Positions 27,714-36,907 of a DNA stretch of 64,000 bases are shown in pieces; within the stretch, counting starts at the first letter, position 1; each line of letters starts with the position of its first letter. The stretch lies in assembly GCA_001804705.1 (NCBI GenBank), contig MHAY01000049.1, positions 1-64,000 on the forward strand, given 5' to 3'. Below the pieces are notes generated by a model. It was not told the origin of the DNA, did no database searches, and saw only the letters and a program-made list of their open reading frames with translations. Position numbers and translations under genes: made by a program. The stretch is from Ignavibacteria bacterium RIFOXYC2_FULL_35_21 (GTDB lineage Bacteria > Bacteroidota > Ignavibacteria > Kapaibacteriales > UBA2268).

Positions 27714-28370
27714 ATGTTTACTGGCATTATAGAAGAAATCGGTAAAATCAAGGCACTGAAGCCAATTTCGGGGAGTATCAGAATTACAATTGATGCTAAT
27801 ATTGTTACAAAATATTTGAAGATTGATGATTCGGTATCTCTGAATGGTGCCTGCCAGACAGTGATTCAAAAGAGTGACACCGAATTTACAGTTGAAGCTG
27901 TCGAAGAAACATTAAGAAAATCCACACTCGGAAAATTCAGACCGGGAAAAATGATTAACCTTGAACGGGCAATGAGGCTTGGCGACAGGCTTGGCGGACA
28001 CTTAGTTCAGGGACATATTGACTGCATTGGTAAAGTTCAGACAATACAAAACGAAGGTACAGGCAAATTGCTCTGGATTGAATTTCCACCTGAATTTTCA
28101 AAATATGTTGTTCCTCTTGGCTCGATTTGTATTGACGGTGTCAGTCTTACCGTCGCAAAAAAAGAGAACCATCGCTTTATGGTATCAATCATACCCCATA
28201 CATGGAAAATGACAACATTCAATGAATTAAGAGTTGGTTCGGAAGTCAATCTCGAATTTGATATAATCGGCAAATACATAGAAAGCCTGACTGAACCTTA
28301 CTTCAATCAAAGTAAATCAAAACAGGAAAAATCATATTTAGAGCAATATATAGACCAGCCGGATTTGTAA
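27714..28370 (+). CDS. ribE: Riboflavin synthase alpha subunit
   Basis: A 218-residue enzyme that dismutates two 6,7-dimethyl-8-ribityllumazines to riboflavin. The N-terminus FTGIIEEIGKIKAL is diagnostic. Two lumazine-binding barrels follow: the first with SVSLNGACQTVI and EETLRKSTLGK, the second with GGHLVQGHIDCIGKV, CIDGVSLTVAKKE and SIIPHTWKMTTFNEL. Full length. Other rib genes are not adjacent. The TAA is followed directly by heptamers TTATGAA and TTATAAA. Confidence 0.95.
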   Translation: MFTGIIEEIGKIKALKPISGSIRITIDANIVTKYLKIDDSVSLNGACQTVIQKSDTEFTVEAVEETLRKSTLGKFRPGKMINLERAMRLGDRLGGHLVQGHIDCIGKVQTIQNEGTGKLLWIEFPPEFSKYVVPLGSICIDGVSLTVAKKENHRFMVSIIPHTWKMTTFNELRVGSEVNLEFDIIGKYIESLTEPYFNQSKSKQEKSYLEQYIDQPDL

Positions 28371-28394
28371 TTATGAATTATAAATTGAAATGAA
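28371..28394 (+). repeat. Heptamer array at the ribE stop codon
   Basis: TTATGAA, TTATAAA, then TTGAAATGAA directly after the TAA at 28368-28370. Less regular than the others. Confidence 0.5.
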
Positions 28395-28480
28395 CGTTTT
28401 TGTTGCAAAATTTAAGATAAATGTTAGGACCTGTAACGCATAATATTATCATTAATTTTTACAATTTCACAAAATATTAC

Positions 28481-28488
28481 TATATTTG
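28481..28488 (+). promoter_or_regulatory. TATATTTG box upstream of the HsdR-N-type gene
   Basis: TATATTTG matches the -7 box at 4359-4366, 60 bases before the start codon at 28549. The upstream TTTG half is weak (TTTA at about the right spacing). Confidence 0.35.
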
Positions 28489-28548
28489 ATTTATAACTTA
28501 TTTGAATAAATAAATGAGTTGCGAGCCATTTGTAAAAGGACATAGACC

Positions 28549-29625
28549 ATGAAAGAAATTGAGAATATTTTAAAAGAGATTCAAGAACAAGTGAGTGAAT
28601 TTCGTGATGACTATTTTTCAAATGAACAAGCAGTAAGAACTCAATTAATTGAACCAATTTTAAATGTGCTCGGATGGAGAACATCAAATCCAAAATTTGT
28701 AAAACCGAATGCACCTGACGAAGACGGCAAAATTCCTGATTATACGTTATTAAAAAATTCAAAAACAACTCTGATTGTTGAAGCGAAGAATTTAAAGGTT
28801 GACTTACAAAACAAAAATATTATTGACCAACTTGCAAATTATTGTTTTAAATCAGGAATTGATTTTGGCATTTTGACAAATGGAGTAAAATGGCTTTTAT
28901 TTAAAACATTTGAGAGAAATCCCAAAGACAGAATTATTTGGCAAGTTGACTTAGAAAAAGATAAAATTGACTATGTAACCAGAAGTTTATCATCTTTTAC
29001 TTATGCAAATATTGACACTTTGGATACTTTATTGAAGAAAAGCAAAACACTTGATAATAATTGGAAATTATTAATAGAATCGACTGATAGTGTAGTAACA
29101 ATAATTTCGCAAAAACTATTAGAAAAAATTAAACAAACTGAACCGACTTTCAAAATAGAGCCAACCGATTTAATAACATTTGCTCAAGGTAAATTAGTTG
29201 AACTTTTTGAATTAAGTGAATTTGATGAAGAAGAAAAAGGCGATGAAATTTTACCTGACGAAAAGAAAACAGAATTTGCAGAAGTTGAAGATGTGATTTT
29301 TAAAAGACTTCAAAAAAACAAAATAAGAGATAAAATTTCTGTTACATTTCCCGACAAAACTGTAATTAAACATAAAAAAGTAGTTGATACGTTTGTTGAA
29401 ACTATTAAACGAATTGGACCTGAGAAAATATTACCTTTAAATCTTTATAGGGCAGGTGTAGCAATTATTTCTGACATAAAAGACAACTTTTATTACCAGC
29501 ATAAAATTGGAAAATATTGGATTATGGTTCATACTTCGACAAAAGAAAAAATCGCAGTCCTTAACGAGATTAATGATAATTTGAATCTCAAATTGAAAAT
29601 TGAAACCTTTACAAATGAAAGATAA
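28549..29625 (+). CDS. Stand-alone type I restriction HsdR N-terminal-like nuclease domain protein
   Basis: A 358-residue protein. Residues 25-130 resemble the HsdR N-terminal PD-(D/E)XK nuclease domain: AVRTQLIEPILNVLGW, then D64 in GKIPDYTLL and E78-A-K80 in LIVEAKNL, then DFGILTNGVKWLLF. No helicase domain follows; the rest is helical with an acidic patch (FDEEEKGDEILPDEKK) and a C-terminal part of unknown fold (KYWIMVHTSTKEKIAVL). No HsdM or HsdS gene is nearby. Proteins of this form are frequent in defence and mobile contexts, but the function is unproven. It is more AT-rich than its metabolic neighbours ribE and fumC. Confidence 0.75.
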   Translation: MKEIENILKEIQEQVSEFRDDYFSNEQAVRTQLIEPILNVLGWRTSNPKFVKPNAPDEDGKIPDYTLLKNSKTTLIVEAKNLKVDLQNKNIIDQLANYCFKSGIDFGILTNGVKWLLFKTFERNPKDRIIWQVDLEKDKIDYVTRSLSSFTYANIDTLDTLLKKSKTLDNNWKLLIESTDSVVTIISQKLLEKIKQTEPTFKIEPTDLITFAQGKLVELFELSEFDEEEKGDEILPDEKKTEFAEVEDVIFKRLQKNKIRDKISVTFPDKTVIKHKKVVDTFVETIKRIGPEKILPLNLYRAGVAIISDIKDNFYYQHKIGKYWIMVHTSTKEKIAVLNEINDNLNLKLKIETFTNER

Positions 29626-29832
29626 ACAGTTTGATAATCTGTAACTTTTAAAAAAATTATTATTATTTATTCTTTTAAGTTTCTTTTTTTAGCCGACTTT
29701 GAAAATAATTACTAATTTAATTGTTAAATAAAATTTTTTCCCCTTAGCAAAATATTACTTATTTTCATTCATTATGCATTACATAAATCATTAGTAACTA
29801 AATTATAATTAAAATCACAGATAATAAATAGC

Positions 29833-30558
29833 ATGGCATTATATACTCCTAAAAGAATTCCTGCTAATTGGTATCAGTATAATGTGAAGTTTTCAATTGA
29901 ATTGCTTGAAGTGTTTATAAATAATATTGAAAATCAAATAAAAACTAGTATTCATGAATACAATGATAAAAAGGAAACTTTATTTTTAGATGAACAACCT
30001 GAAATAAATTATGCAAGAATAGTTGATGTTCACCAAGGATTAGATAGTGAAACATGGGATTTGAATGGAATTTTCAAAGAATACTTTCCTACACTTCAGA
30101 GAAGGTCTGCATTCCTTTCTTTATTTGGTTTTTTAGAACATGAGCTTGATAACCTTTGTATGCTATATAAAAAAACTAATAATTATAAAATTGATCCCAG
30201 AGATTTAAAAGATTTGGGAATTGAAAGAAGTATCAAATATTTAGATATTGTCGTATCACTGCCATTTGATAAAAGTAATAATAAATGGGTAAATGTTAAG
30301 TCAATTCAAAAAATCCGAAACCTTATTGTACATAATGAGGGGAAACTAATAGATATAGAAGGAAATCTCAGAAATAATGAACAACAAATTGTTTTACAAA
30401 ATGAATTTCTTTCAGGCGATAACGTGATAATTATGGAGGAGGGATACTTGAATTTTGTTCTCAAAACATTTGACCTACTATTTAAATATATTGATGAACT
30501 CATTCAAAATCAATATCGAATGACTATTGAAATTACCCATTCAACAAGCTCAGGGTGA
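29833..30558 (+). CDS. HEPN-like protein of unknown function
   Basis: A 241-residue mostly helical protein. An RX4H motif occurs as R162-N-L-I-V-H167 within IRNLIVHNEGKL, the pattern of HEPN-type RNases, preceded by a helix with FLEHELDNLCMLY. I do not recognise a named family. It lies downstream of the stand-alone nuclease gene on the same strand but 207 bases away, so cotranscription is uncertain. The final residues HSTSSG and the TGA stop are supplied by a dispersed CTTCGA/CTCAG-type repeat (from 30537), so the native C-terminus may have been replaced. Confidence 0.6.
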   Translation: MALYTPKRIPANWYQYNVKFSIELLEVFINNIENQIKTSIHEYNDKKETLFLDEQPEINYARIVDVHQGLDSETWDLNGIFKEYFPTLQRRSAFLSLFGFLEHELDNLCMLYKKTNNYKIDPRDLKDLGIERSIKYLDIVVSLPFDKSNNKWVNVKSIQKIRNLIVHNEGKLIDIEGNLRNNEQQIVLQNEFLSGDNVIIMEEGYLNFVLKTFDLLFKYIDELIQNQYRMTIEITHSTSSG

Positions 30559-30640
30559 CAATCTTTGCGTGCTTTGCGGCTCCTTTGCGAACTTTGTGTG
30601 AAATCCTTATGGATTCTGAAATAAATTCAGATTGACAATG
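30537..30640. repeat. Compound repeat overlapping the end of the HEPN-like gene
   Basis: ATTCAACAAGCTCAGGGTGACA, then TCTTTGCGTGCTTTGCGG and CTTTGCGAACTTTGTGTG, then GATTCTGAAATAAATTCAG and TTGACAATG. Read in reverse it has the same order as 17008-17085 (TGA-type element next to CGCAAAG repeats). Confidence 0.75.
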
Positions 30641-30734
30641 CCTAACATTTCTTAATTTTTGATTTATTTTGTAAGTTAAAAATCTAGATTAAACATGTAA
30701 ATCATAAAATGTAAAACAAAATACGGATGTTGTA

Positions 30735-32129
30735 ATGAAAACGAGAATTGAAAAAGACTCAATGGGTGAAATCGAAGTTCCTGCAGATGTGTATTACGGT
30801 GCTCAATCTGCAAGGTCGCTGATTCATTTTGAAATCGGAATCGAAAAAATGCCTCGTGAACTGATACGTGCTATGGGAACTCTGAAAAAGGCTTCTGCAC
30901 TTGTTAATGCCGAATTAGGAGTGCTTGCAAAAGACAAAGCCGAATTAATTGTAAAAGCCTCAGACGAAGTTATTGCAGGAAACCTGGATGCTCACTTTCC
31001 TCTTTCAATCTGGCAGACAGGTTCCGGAACTCAATCGAATATGAACAGCAATGAGGTAATCTCAAACAGGGCGATTGAGATGGCAGGTGGTGAAATCGGG
31101 AGCAAGAAACCTGTTCATCCGAATGATGATGTCAACAAATCGCAAAGCTCGAACGATACTTTCCCGACAGCAATGCACATAGCCGCCGCAGAGGAAATCA
31201 ATCTCAGGCTTATTCCTGCGTTGACTAAATTAAGAGATACTCTTCAGAAAAAATCTGAAGAATTTAATGATATTATCAAATCAGGAAGAACACATTTAAT
31301 GGACGCTGTACCACTGTCACTTGGTCAGGAATTTTCAGGTTATGTACAGATGCTTACAATGGGAATCGAAAGATTGAAAATCGTACTTCCCGGCTTGTAT
31401 GAACTTGCACTCGGTGGAACAGCGGTTGGCACAGGCTTGAATGCTCATCGCGATTTTGCAAAGAAAGTTGCGGCAAAGATTTCAGAATTAACAGGACTTC
31501 CTTTTGTCTCTGCTCCAAATAAATTTGAAGCACTCGGTACACATGATGCACTTGTATTTGCTCATGGAGCTATGAAGACAATCGCTGCATCTTACTTTAA
31601 GATTGCTAATGATGTCCGCTGGCTGGCATCAGGCCCACGCTGTGGACTTGGTGAGTTAAATATACCGGAAAATGAACCCGGTTCATCAATAATGCCCGGT
31701 AAGGTCAATCCTACTCAATCCGAAGCAATGACAATGGTTGCCGTGCAGGTTTTTGCAAATGATGTAGCTGTCAATTTCGGAGGTGCATCAGGTAACTTTG
31801 AATTAAATGTATTTAAACCTGTAATTATTTATAATTTCCTTCAAAGCGTAAGACTTCTGGCAGATACTGCAAAAATGTTCAATGAGCATTGTGCTGTCGG
31901 TATCGAAGCAAATCGCGATAAACTGAATTATTACATGAATAACACATTGATGCTTGTAACGGCACTGAATCCGCATATCGGATATGACAATGCGGCAAAA
32001 ATCGCAAAGTATGCTCATCATAACAATACATCATTGAAAGATGCAGCAGTCAAACTGGAAATACTGACTGAAGCTCAATTTGATGAGTATGTTAAGCCTG
32101 AAGAAATGCTCGGTCCAAGCCTCAAATGA
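30735..32129 (+). CDS. fumC: Class II fumarate hydratase
   Basis: A 464-residue TCA-cycle enzyme, iron-sulfur independent, forming malate from fumarate as a tetramer. Signatures are [54 protein letters not shown] and the superfamily signature [16 protein letters not shown] near residue 315. Full length. A TTATTTTG box at 30664-30671 may be part of its promoter. It is followed by a hairpin terminator and then murB. Confidence 0.96.
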   Translation: MKTRIEKDSMGEIEVPADVYYGAQSARSLIHFEIGIEKMPRELIRAMGTLKKASALVNAELGVLAKDKAELIVKASDEVIAGNLDAHFPLSIWQTGSGTQSNMNSNEVISNRAIEMAGGEIGSKKPVHPNDDVNKSQSSNDTFPTAMHIAAAEEINLRLIPALTKLRDTLQKKSEEFNDIIKSGRTHLMDAVPLSLGQEFSGYVQMLTMGIERLKIVLPGLYELALGGTAVGTGLNAHRDFAKKVAAKISELTGLPFVSAPNKFEALGTHDALVFAHGAMKTIAASYFKIANDVRWLASGPRCGLGELNIPENEPGSSIMPGKVNPTQSEAMTMVAVQVFANDVAVNFGGASGNFELNVFKPVIIYNFLQSVRLLADTAKMFNEHCAVGIEANRDKLNYYMNNTLMLVTALNPHIGYDNAAKIAKYAHHNNTSLKDAAVKLEILTEAQFDEYVKPEEMLGPSLK

Positions 32130-32158
32130 TTTGATGTTTGTTCAATTATTATTAGTTT

Positions 32159-32200
32159 AAGGCTGTTCTTATTTTTGTTTGTGTAGAACAGCCTTTATTA
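32159..32200 (+). terminator. Intrinsic terminator after fumC
   Basis: AAGGCTGTTCT (32159-32169) and AGAACAGCCTT (32185-32195) form an 11-base perfect stem, followed by TATTATAAG. Confidence 0.75.
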
Positions 32201-32212
32201 TAAGATATATTT

Positions 32213-33232
32213 ATGGAAATTTTAAAAAACTATTCCTTAAAAAATCATAACACATTTGGCATTGACGCCAAAGCTGATTTCTATGTATCAATTAGAAATA
32301 ACGAAGAGATTGAAGAATTAATAAATACTTCACTTTTTCAGAATGATAAATTCTTCATTCTCGGAGGCGGCTCGAATGTTTTATTCACAGGCAACTTCAA
32401 GGGATTAATAATAGATATAAATATCAGGGGAATAAAAATTTTAGAAACCAATGATGACAAAATCACAATCGAAGTTGGTGCAGGTGAACATTGGGATGAC
32501 TTGGTTACTATATGTTTGAATAACAAATTTTTCGGTTTGGAAAATCTTGCATTAATACCTGGTAAGGTCGGCGCTGCTCCTGTACAGAACATTGGAGCTT
32601 ACGCTGTGGAACAAAAAGATTTCTTTTATTCTCTCACCGGATACAATATTGAGAAAAAACAATTTGAAACATTGAATTATGACGATTGTAAATTCAATTA
32701 TAGGGACTCTGTATTCAAGCACGAATTGAAAAATAATTTTATAATTACTCAGGTCAGGTACAAGCTGAACAAAAATGAAAATATAAATTTATCATATAAA
32801 GAATTATCACAGGAAATAAGTAAATTTAATATAGAAAAACCTGATGCAAAGCTTATTTATGATACGGTAAGGAGACTAAGAACACATAAACTGCCTGATT
32901 ACAGGCTGCTCGGCAATGCAGGAAGTTTTTTCAAAAATCCAATTATTAGTAAGGGTAAATTTGATAAATTGAAAGAAATATTCACTGAATTACAAGGATA
33001 CACCTTAGCTAATAATAAGGTGAAAGTATCCGCAGGCTGGTTGATTGAGCAGTGCGGATGGAAAGGCAGACAAATTGGTAAAGCAGGAGTATCAGAAAAG
33101 CATGCACTCATAATTGTAAATCATGGTAACGCAAAGGGCCATGATATTTTAAATTTAAGTGAACAAATAAAGCAATCTATTATTGATAAATACGATATTG
33201 AACTTGAAAACGAAGTTCTGATAATTGAATAA
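32213..33232 (+). CDS. murB: UDP-N-acetylenolpyruvoylglucosamine reductase MurB
   Basis: A 339-residue FAD enzyme that makes UDP-MurNAc for peptidoglycan. The N-terminus NHNTFGIDAKADFYVSI and the FAD-binding FFILGGGSNVLF and LALIPGKVGAAPVQNIGAY are clear. The catalytic serine lies in LLGNAGSFFKNPII, and the C-terminal glutamate in ELENEVLII, as in the E. coli-type (type I) enzymes, which the length also matches. It stands alone, outside any mur/dcw cluster. Confidence 0.95.
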   Translation: MEILKNYSLKNHNTFGIDAKADFYVSIRNNEEIEELINTSLFQNDKFFILGGGSNVLFTGNFKGLIIDINIRGIKILETNDDKITIEVGAGEHWDDLVTICLNNKFFGLENLALIPGKVGAAPVQNIGAYAVEQKDFFYSLTGYNIEKKQFETLNYDDCKFNYRDSVFKHELKNNFIITQVRYKLNKNENINLSYKELSQEISKFNIEKPDAKLIYDTVRRLRTHKLPDYRLLGNAGSFFKNPIISKGKFDKLKEIFTELQGYTLANNKVKVSAGWLIEQCGWKGRQIGKAGVSEKHALIIVNHGNAKGHDILNLSEQIKQSIIDKYDIELENEVLIIE

Positions 33233-33283
33233 GTTATTATTATGATTACAAAATAATACTAATAAAAAAACGTGAATTTATAA

Positions 33284-33592
33284 ATGGATATATTAAGTGA
33301 AATAAAAGAAAAAATAATTCAAGTTGAACCCGAAGCTGAAGTATATTTATTCGGTTCCCGGGCAAGAAATGATTTTAATGAAGACTCAGACTGGGACTTG
33401 CTTATACTATTACCTGGCGAAGTCAATGAATCCAGAAAAACAGAAATAATAAGGTCACTTCTTAAACTTGAATTAGATTATAATATAATATTTAATCGAA
33501 TTATTCACAGTAAAGATTTTTGGGAAAATAATATTTTATTAAAACAATCCCCTTTTTATGAAAATGTACAAAAAGATGCAATATTACTATAA
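33284..33592 (+). CDS. MNT-type nucleotidyltransferase, probable antitoxin
   Basis: A 102-residue minimal nucleotidyltransferase. It has the family motif GSX10DXD as G24-S25 ... D36-W-D38 (LFGSRARNDF, EDSDWDLLI). In MNT-HEPN toxin-antitoxin pairs such proteins neutralise the HEPN RNase, in studied cases by AMP transfer. The partner HEPN gene starts five bases after its stop codon, supporting a functional pair. Confidence 0.88.
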   Translation: MDILSEIKEKIIQVEPEAEVYLFGSRARNDFNEDSDWDLLILLPGEVNESRKTEIIRSLLKLELDYNIIFNRIIHSKDFWENNILLKQSPFYENVQKDAILL

Positions 33593-33597
33593 TTAAT

Positions 33598-34002
33598 ATG
33601 AGAACAGAATTGATTAAATATAGAATGGAGAAATCTTTTGAAACATTTGATGAAGCATTATTTTGTTATAATGGAAAAAAATATTCTGTCTGTCTCAACA
33701 GATTATATTATTCTGCATTTTATGCAATAAACGCATTATTATTAAGTAAGGATTTGTATTCCAAAACTCATAAAGGTGCAAAATCCCTATTTAACCAACA
33801 TTTTATTAAAAGCAATATCCTCTCAGAAGATGATTCTCTTTTATTCAGTAAATTATTTGATTTGAGGCAAGAGAATGATTATCAGGATTTCTCAAAAGTT
33901 GATTTTAGTATAATCCCTGAACTCATTGAAAAAACAAAAACTTTCATATCCTCAATAGATGATTTAGTATCTGATATTTTAAATAAATCACATAACACTT
34001 AA
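33598..34002 (+). CDS. HEPN-domain protein, probable toxin partner of the MNT protein
   Basis: A 134-residue all-helical HEPN protein: helix with LNRLYYSAFYAINALLLSKD, then THKGAKSLFNQHF, then LRQENDYQDF. In catalytically active HEPN toxins an RX4-6H motif cuts RNA; here the equivalent place is R-Q-E-N-D-Y, as in the DY-type HEPN subgroup, so RNase activity is uncertain. It sits between the MNT gene (five bases) and the Memo-family gene (three bases), so all three are probably translated from one message. Confidence 0.85.
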   Translation: MRTELIKYRMEKSFETFDEALFCYNGKKYSVCLNRLYYSAFYAINALLLSKDLYSKTHKGAKSLFNQHFIKSNILSEDDSLLFSKLFDLRQENDYQDFSKVDFSIIPELIEKTKTFISSIDDLVSDILNKSHNT

Positions 34003-34005
34003 TCA

Positions 34006-35232
34006 ATGGAAGATAAATTTATATTACCACAACTAAGACAGGACCTGCTTTACCATGAATTTGAAGCTGAAGGTTTAAAGTTTTTTATTTTATACGACCC
34101 GAAGGAATATGCACTACAGCCTATTGAACTACCGATAGAATTTTTGCCTTTGCTTCAACTTTTTAATGGCGAAACAACGCTAAAGAATCTTTGTGAAATA
34201 CTCGATTCTAAGAATCAGCCTGGATTTAATCAAGAACCGATAATTCAGCTTGTCGAAGTGCTTGATATACTCGGATATCTCGATACACCGAAGTTTCATG
34301 AAATTAAAAAAGACATAGATGAATACTTAGCCTCTCCCGTGAGGCCGCCGGTTTGTGCAGGAAATTCCTATTCCAAAGAACCTGAAGCATTAAGATTTGA
34401 AATTGATGCATTATTAAACTCGACAAGTCCGAATGGAATAAGAGCAGGAGCCAATGCAATTGTTGTTCCGCACATTGATTTCAGAATCGGTAAAATATCA
34501 CATGAGGTTTATTCAGCAGGTTATCATACTATAAAAAATACGGAAGCTAATTTGTTTGTAATATTCGGTACTGCACATTATGGCAATTCGGATTTATTTA
34601 TGCTGAGCCGCAAAGATTTTGCAACACCTCTTGGAATCGCTAATACTGATAATGAAATCATTGATGAATTGATAACAGAACTACCATATAAACCTTCTAT
34701 TGATGAACTGACCCACAGAAACGAACATTCGATTGAATTGCAGGTAGTACTCCTCCAACATATATTCGCTGATAGGGATTTTAAGATTTTACCTATTTTA
34801 ACAGGTTCATTTTTTAATTATATAAATGAAAAAACAAATCCCGCAAATGATGAAAAATTTGTTCAATTTATAACAACTTTAAAATCAATTATCGAAAGAA
34901 AAAGCAGAAAAGCAGTATATATAGCAAGTGCTGACTTTGCTCATATCGGAAGAAAGTTTGATGATAAATTCGATGCCGATACCGAATTAGCTCAACTCGA
35001 AAAAGAAGATATGCAGTTAATCCGTAATCTGGAAAACCTCGATTCAGAAAGCTTTTTCAAACAAATTGTAGATTGCGGCGATTCGCGAAAAATTTGCGGC
35101 TTATCACCAATTTATTCATTACTCAAAATAGCAGCACCAACAAAAAGCCAGTTCCTTAAATACAATCAATGGAATGAAATCGAAACGAAATCGGCTGTAA
35201 CATTTGCCAGCATGTCATTTTATCAATCGTAA
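34006..35232 (+). CDS. amrB: Memo-family protein (AmmeMemoRadiSam system protein B) with N-terminal extension
   Basis: A 408-residue protein. Residues about 115-408 are the Memo/MEMO1 domain, a dioxygenase-like fold: VRPPVCAGNSYSKEPEAL, NAIVVPHIDFRIGK, FVIFGTAHYG, RNEHSIELQVVLLQHIF, YIASADFAHIG and DCGDSRKICGLSPIYSLL, with the His, Asp and Cys residues of the putative metal site. Residues 1-110 are an extra domain (ALQPIELPIEFLPLLQLFNG) resembling a small winged helix or PqqD-like module. In AmmeMemoRadiSam systems the partners are AMMECR1 and a radical SAM protein; neither is in this window. Confidence 0.85.
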   Translation: MEDKFILPQLRQDLLYHEFEAEGLKFFILYDPKEYALQPIELPIEFLPLLQLFNGETTLKNLCEILDSKNQPGFNQEPIIQLVEVLDILGYLDTPKFHEIKKDIDEYLASPVRPPVCAGNSYSKEPEALRFEIDALLNSTSPNGIRAGANAIVVPHIDFRIGKISHEVYSAGYHTIKNTEANLFVIFGTAHYGNSDLFMLSRKDFATPLGIANTDNEIIDELITELPYKPSIDELTHRNEHSIELQVVLLQHIFADRDFKILPILTGSFFNYINEKTNPANDEKFVQFITTLKSIIERKSRKAVYIASADFAHIGRKFDDKFDADTELAQLEKEDMQLIRNLENLDSESFFKQIVDCGDSRKICGLSPIYSLLKIAAPTKSQFLKYNQWNEIETKSAVTFASMSFYQS

Positions 35233-35254
35233 GGACAGAAAATAATATATTCCA

Positions 35255-35325
35255 ATGTAGGGGCAGAAAATTTTCTACCCTATTCGATCAATCGCAGGGG
35301 CAGAACAATGTTCTGTTCCTACATG
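35255..35325. repeat. Two GGGGCAGAA palindromic elements between convergent genes
   Basis: First: TGTAGGGGCAGAAAA then TTTTCTACCC. Second: GCAGGGGCAGAACA then TGTTCTGTTCCTACA. Both can form hairpins and may act as a terminator for the Memo gene and the opposing TPR gene. Confidence 0.75.
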
Positions 35326-35326
35326 T

Positions 35327-36793
35327 TTATGATGAATGATGCCTGTTTTTGATTTTAAAGTAGGACATTTTTGCATAGTGCCTGAATTCGTTGAGGTCTC
35401 TGTCTTTTATCAAAGAGGATAAATCATATTTGTACTCTGCTTCTTTCAATGGATTAAGGTAAAGGGCAATTCCGTAGTAAAACGCAGCACGCCTCACTGA
35501 ATCAAGCTTTGCATACGTTTTAGCCAGCCAGTAATACCCGTCGGGCCAGTCATGGGCAAATTTTATTGTGTTTTCAAATGCTGATTTTGCCTGTGTGAAT
35601 TCATCATTTTCAAAATATGTAATTCCGATGTCGTACCAAACCTCAGCATTAAAAGGCTCCAATTCCGAGACTTTGTAATAACATGCTATGGCATCCGAAA
35701 GCCTGCCCTGATTATAAAGCAAATCACCTTTAGCATACCAAATATCAGGATTCTTTTTCTGGATTTCTATAGCAGATTCATAATCTTCCAAAGCTTTCAG
35801 AAAATCCTCCAAAGCGTCATAACATATCCCTCTTCCGAAATAGGATTGGTAATGTTTGGGATTCAGATTAAGGGCATTTGTAAAAATATTAATGGCTTTA
35901 ATATAATACCCCAGGTCGCCATAAATACTCGCTAAGTTGTGCAAAGTATCAACATCCATCGGGTCAAGTGCCAGAGCTTCCTGATAACTCTCGATGGCTT
36001 CCTTAACCTTGCCAAGGCTGGCAAAAGAATTACCTTTATTATGGTAGGCAAGAAAGAAATCTTTCTTTATGGCAAGCACCATATCAAAACACTCTATAGC
36101 CTGATGGTACTTCTCGAGTGTATGCAAAATCACACCTTTATTATGCCATAGGGCATAATCAAATGGTGATTCGTTAATTGACATTTCATAAAATTTTAAA
36201 GCATTTTCATAATCAGCAGCCGAATGATAACAAAAGGCAAGTTCCTGCTGGCAATCTTTTTTCAAATCGGTAGAGCCATGCAATAATAAATAAATTTTTA
36301 TAGCCTCTCTGTATTTTCTAGCTGATTGTAAAATATAAGCCTTTTGAAACAGTAGGTCTTCATTGCCTGGCTCATATATCATAGCTTCTTCAAGACACTT
36401 CAGTGCTTCATTGGTTCTTTGAAGCTGGTTCAAAGTTACAGACTTATGAAATAATGCTTCAGTATCCTTAGGGTTTATCGAAAGTATTTTATCGAGAATT
36501 TCCAATGCTTCTTCATAATTTTCGAGATTATTCATAATCATGCTCATTTTCAGAAGTGCATCCGTAGAATATGGCTCGAATTCAATCCATAATTTGCATA
36601 GTTCGAGTGCAATGGAATACTTTTCTTTATCAATACAATAATCAACCAATGCTTCAAGCTGCTCCGGTTCCGGAACAGTACTTTTATTTAGCTTTCCGTT
36701 TTTCAAAGCATGAGTAATACTCAGAAGTTGTTGTTCCATATCCTCGGAATTTGGCACTTCATTAAAATCTTCTATGTAATCGGTAAAACCCAT
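35327..36793 (-). CDS. Tetratricopeptide-repeat protein
   Basis: A 488-residue soluble protein made of about eleven TPR units (for example YEEALEILDKILSINPKDTE, ALWHNKGVILHTLEKYHQAI, TLHNLASIYGDLGYYIKA, VWYDIGITYFENDEFTQA). There is no signal peptide or membrane segment, so it is likely a cytoplasmic protein-binding scaffold. The N-terminal 65 residues are acidic and non-repetitive. Partner unknown. Similar long TPR proteins are common in Bacteroidota. Confidence 0.88.
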   Translation of the reverse strand: MGFTDYIEDFNEVPNSEDMEQQLLSITHALKNGKLNKSTVPEPEQLEALVDYCIDKEKYSIALELCKLWIEFEPYSTDALLKMSMIMNNLENYEEALEILDKILSINPKDTEALFHKSVTLNQLQRTNEALKCLEEAMIYEPGNEDLLFQKAYILQSARKYREAIKIYLLLHGSTDLKKDCQQELAFCYHSAADYENALKFYEMSINESPFDYALWHNKGVILHTLEKYHQAIECFDMVLAIKKDFFLAYHNKGNSFASLGKVKEAIESYQEALALDPMDVDTLHNLASIYGDLGYYIKAINIFTNALNLNPKHYQSYFGRGICYDALEDFLKALEDYESAIEIQKKNPDIWYAKGDLLYNQGRLSDAIACYYKVSELEPFNAEVWYDIGITYFENDEFTQAKSAFENTIKFAHDWPDGYYWLAKTYAKLDSVRRAAFYYGIALYLNPLKEAEYKYDLSSLIKDRDLNEFRHYAKMSYFKIKNRHHSS

Positions 36794-36875
36794 GCTTTAA
36801 TTAATAACCTTATATGAAATTATTTTTCAGTTGCAATATAAGTATCTTTATTAAAAAATAAGCAAAATATTTTTC

Positions 36876-36902
36876 TAAAAAAAATGCCGATAAATCGGCA
36901 TT
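36876..36902 (-). terminator. Intrinsic terminator after the DUF5362-like gene
   Basis: On the minus strand AATGCCGAT-TT-ATCGGCATT is followed by a run of T (36876-36884), just past the stop codon at 36908. Confidence 0.9.
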
Positions 36903-36907
36903 ATTCA

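Noticed and set aside
33598-34002. Firm call of an active HEPN RNase
   Set aside because: The usual RX4-6H motif is not present; the matching position reads RQENDY.
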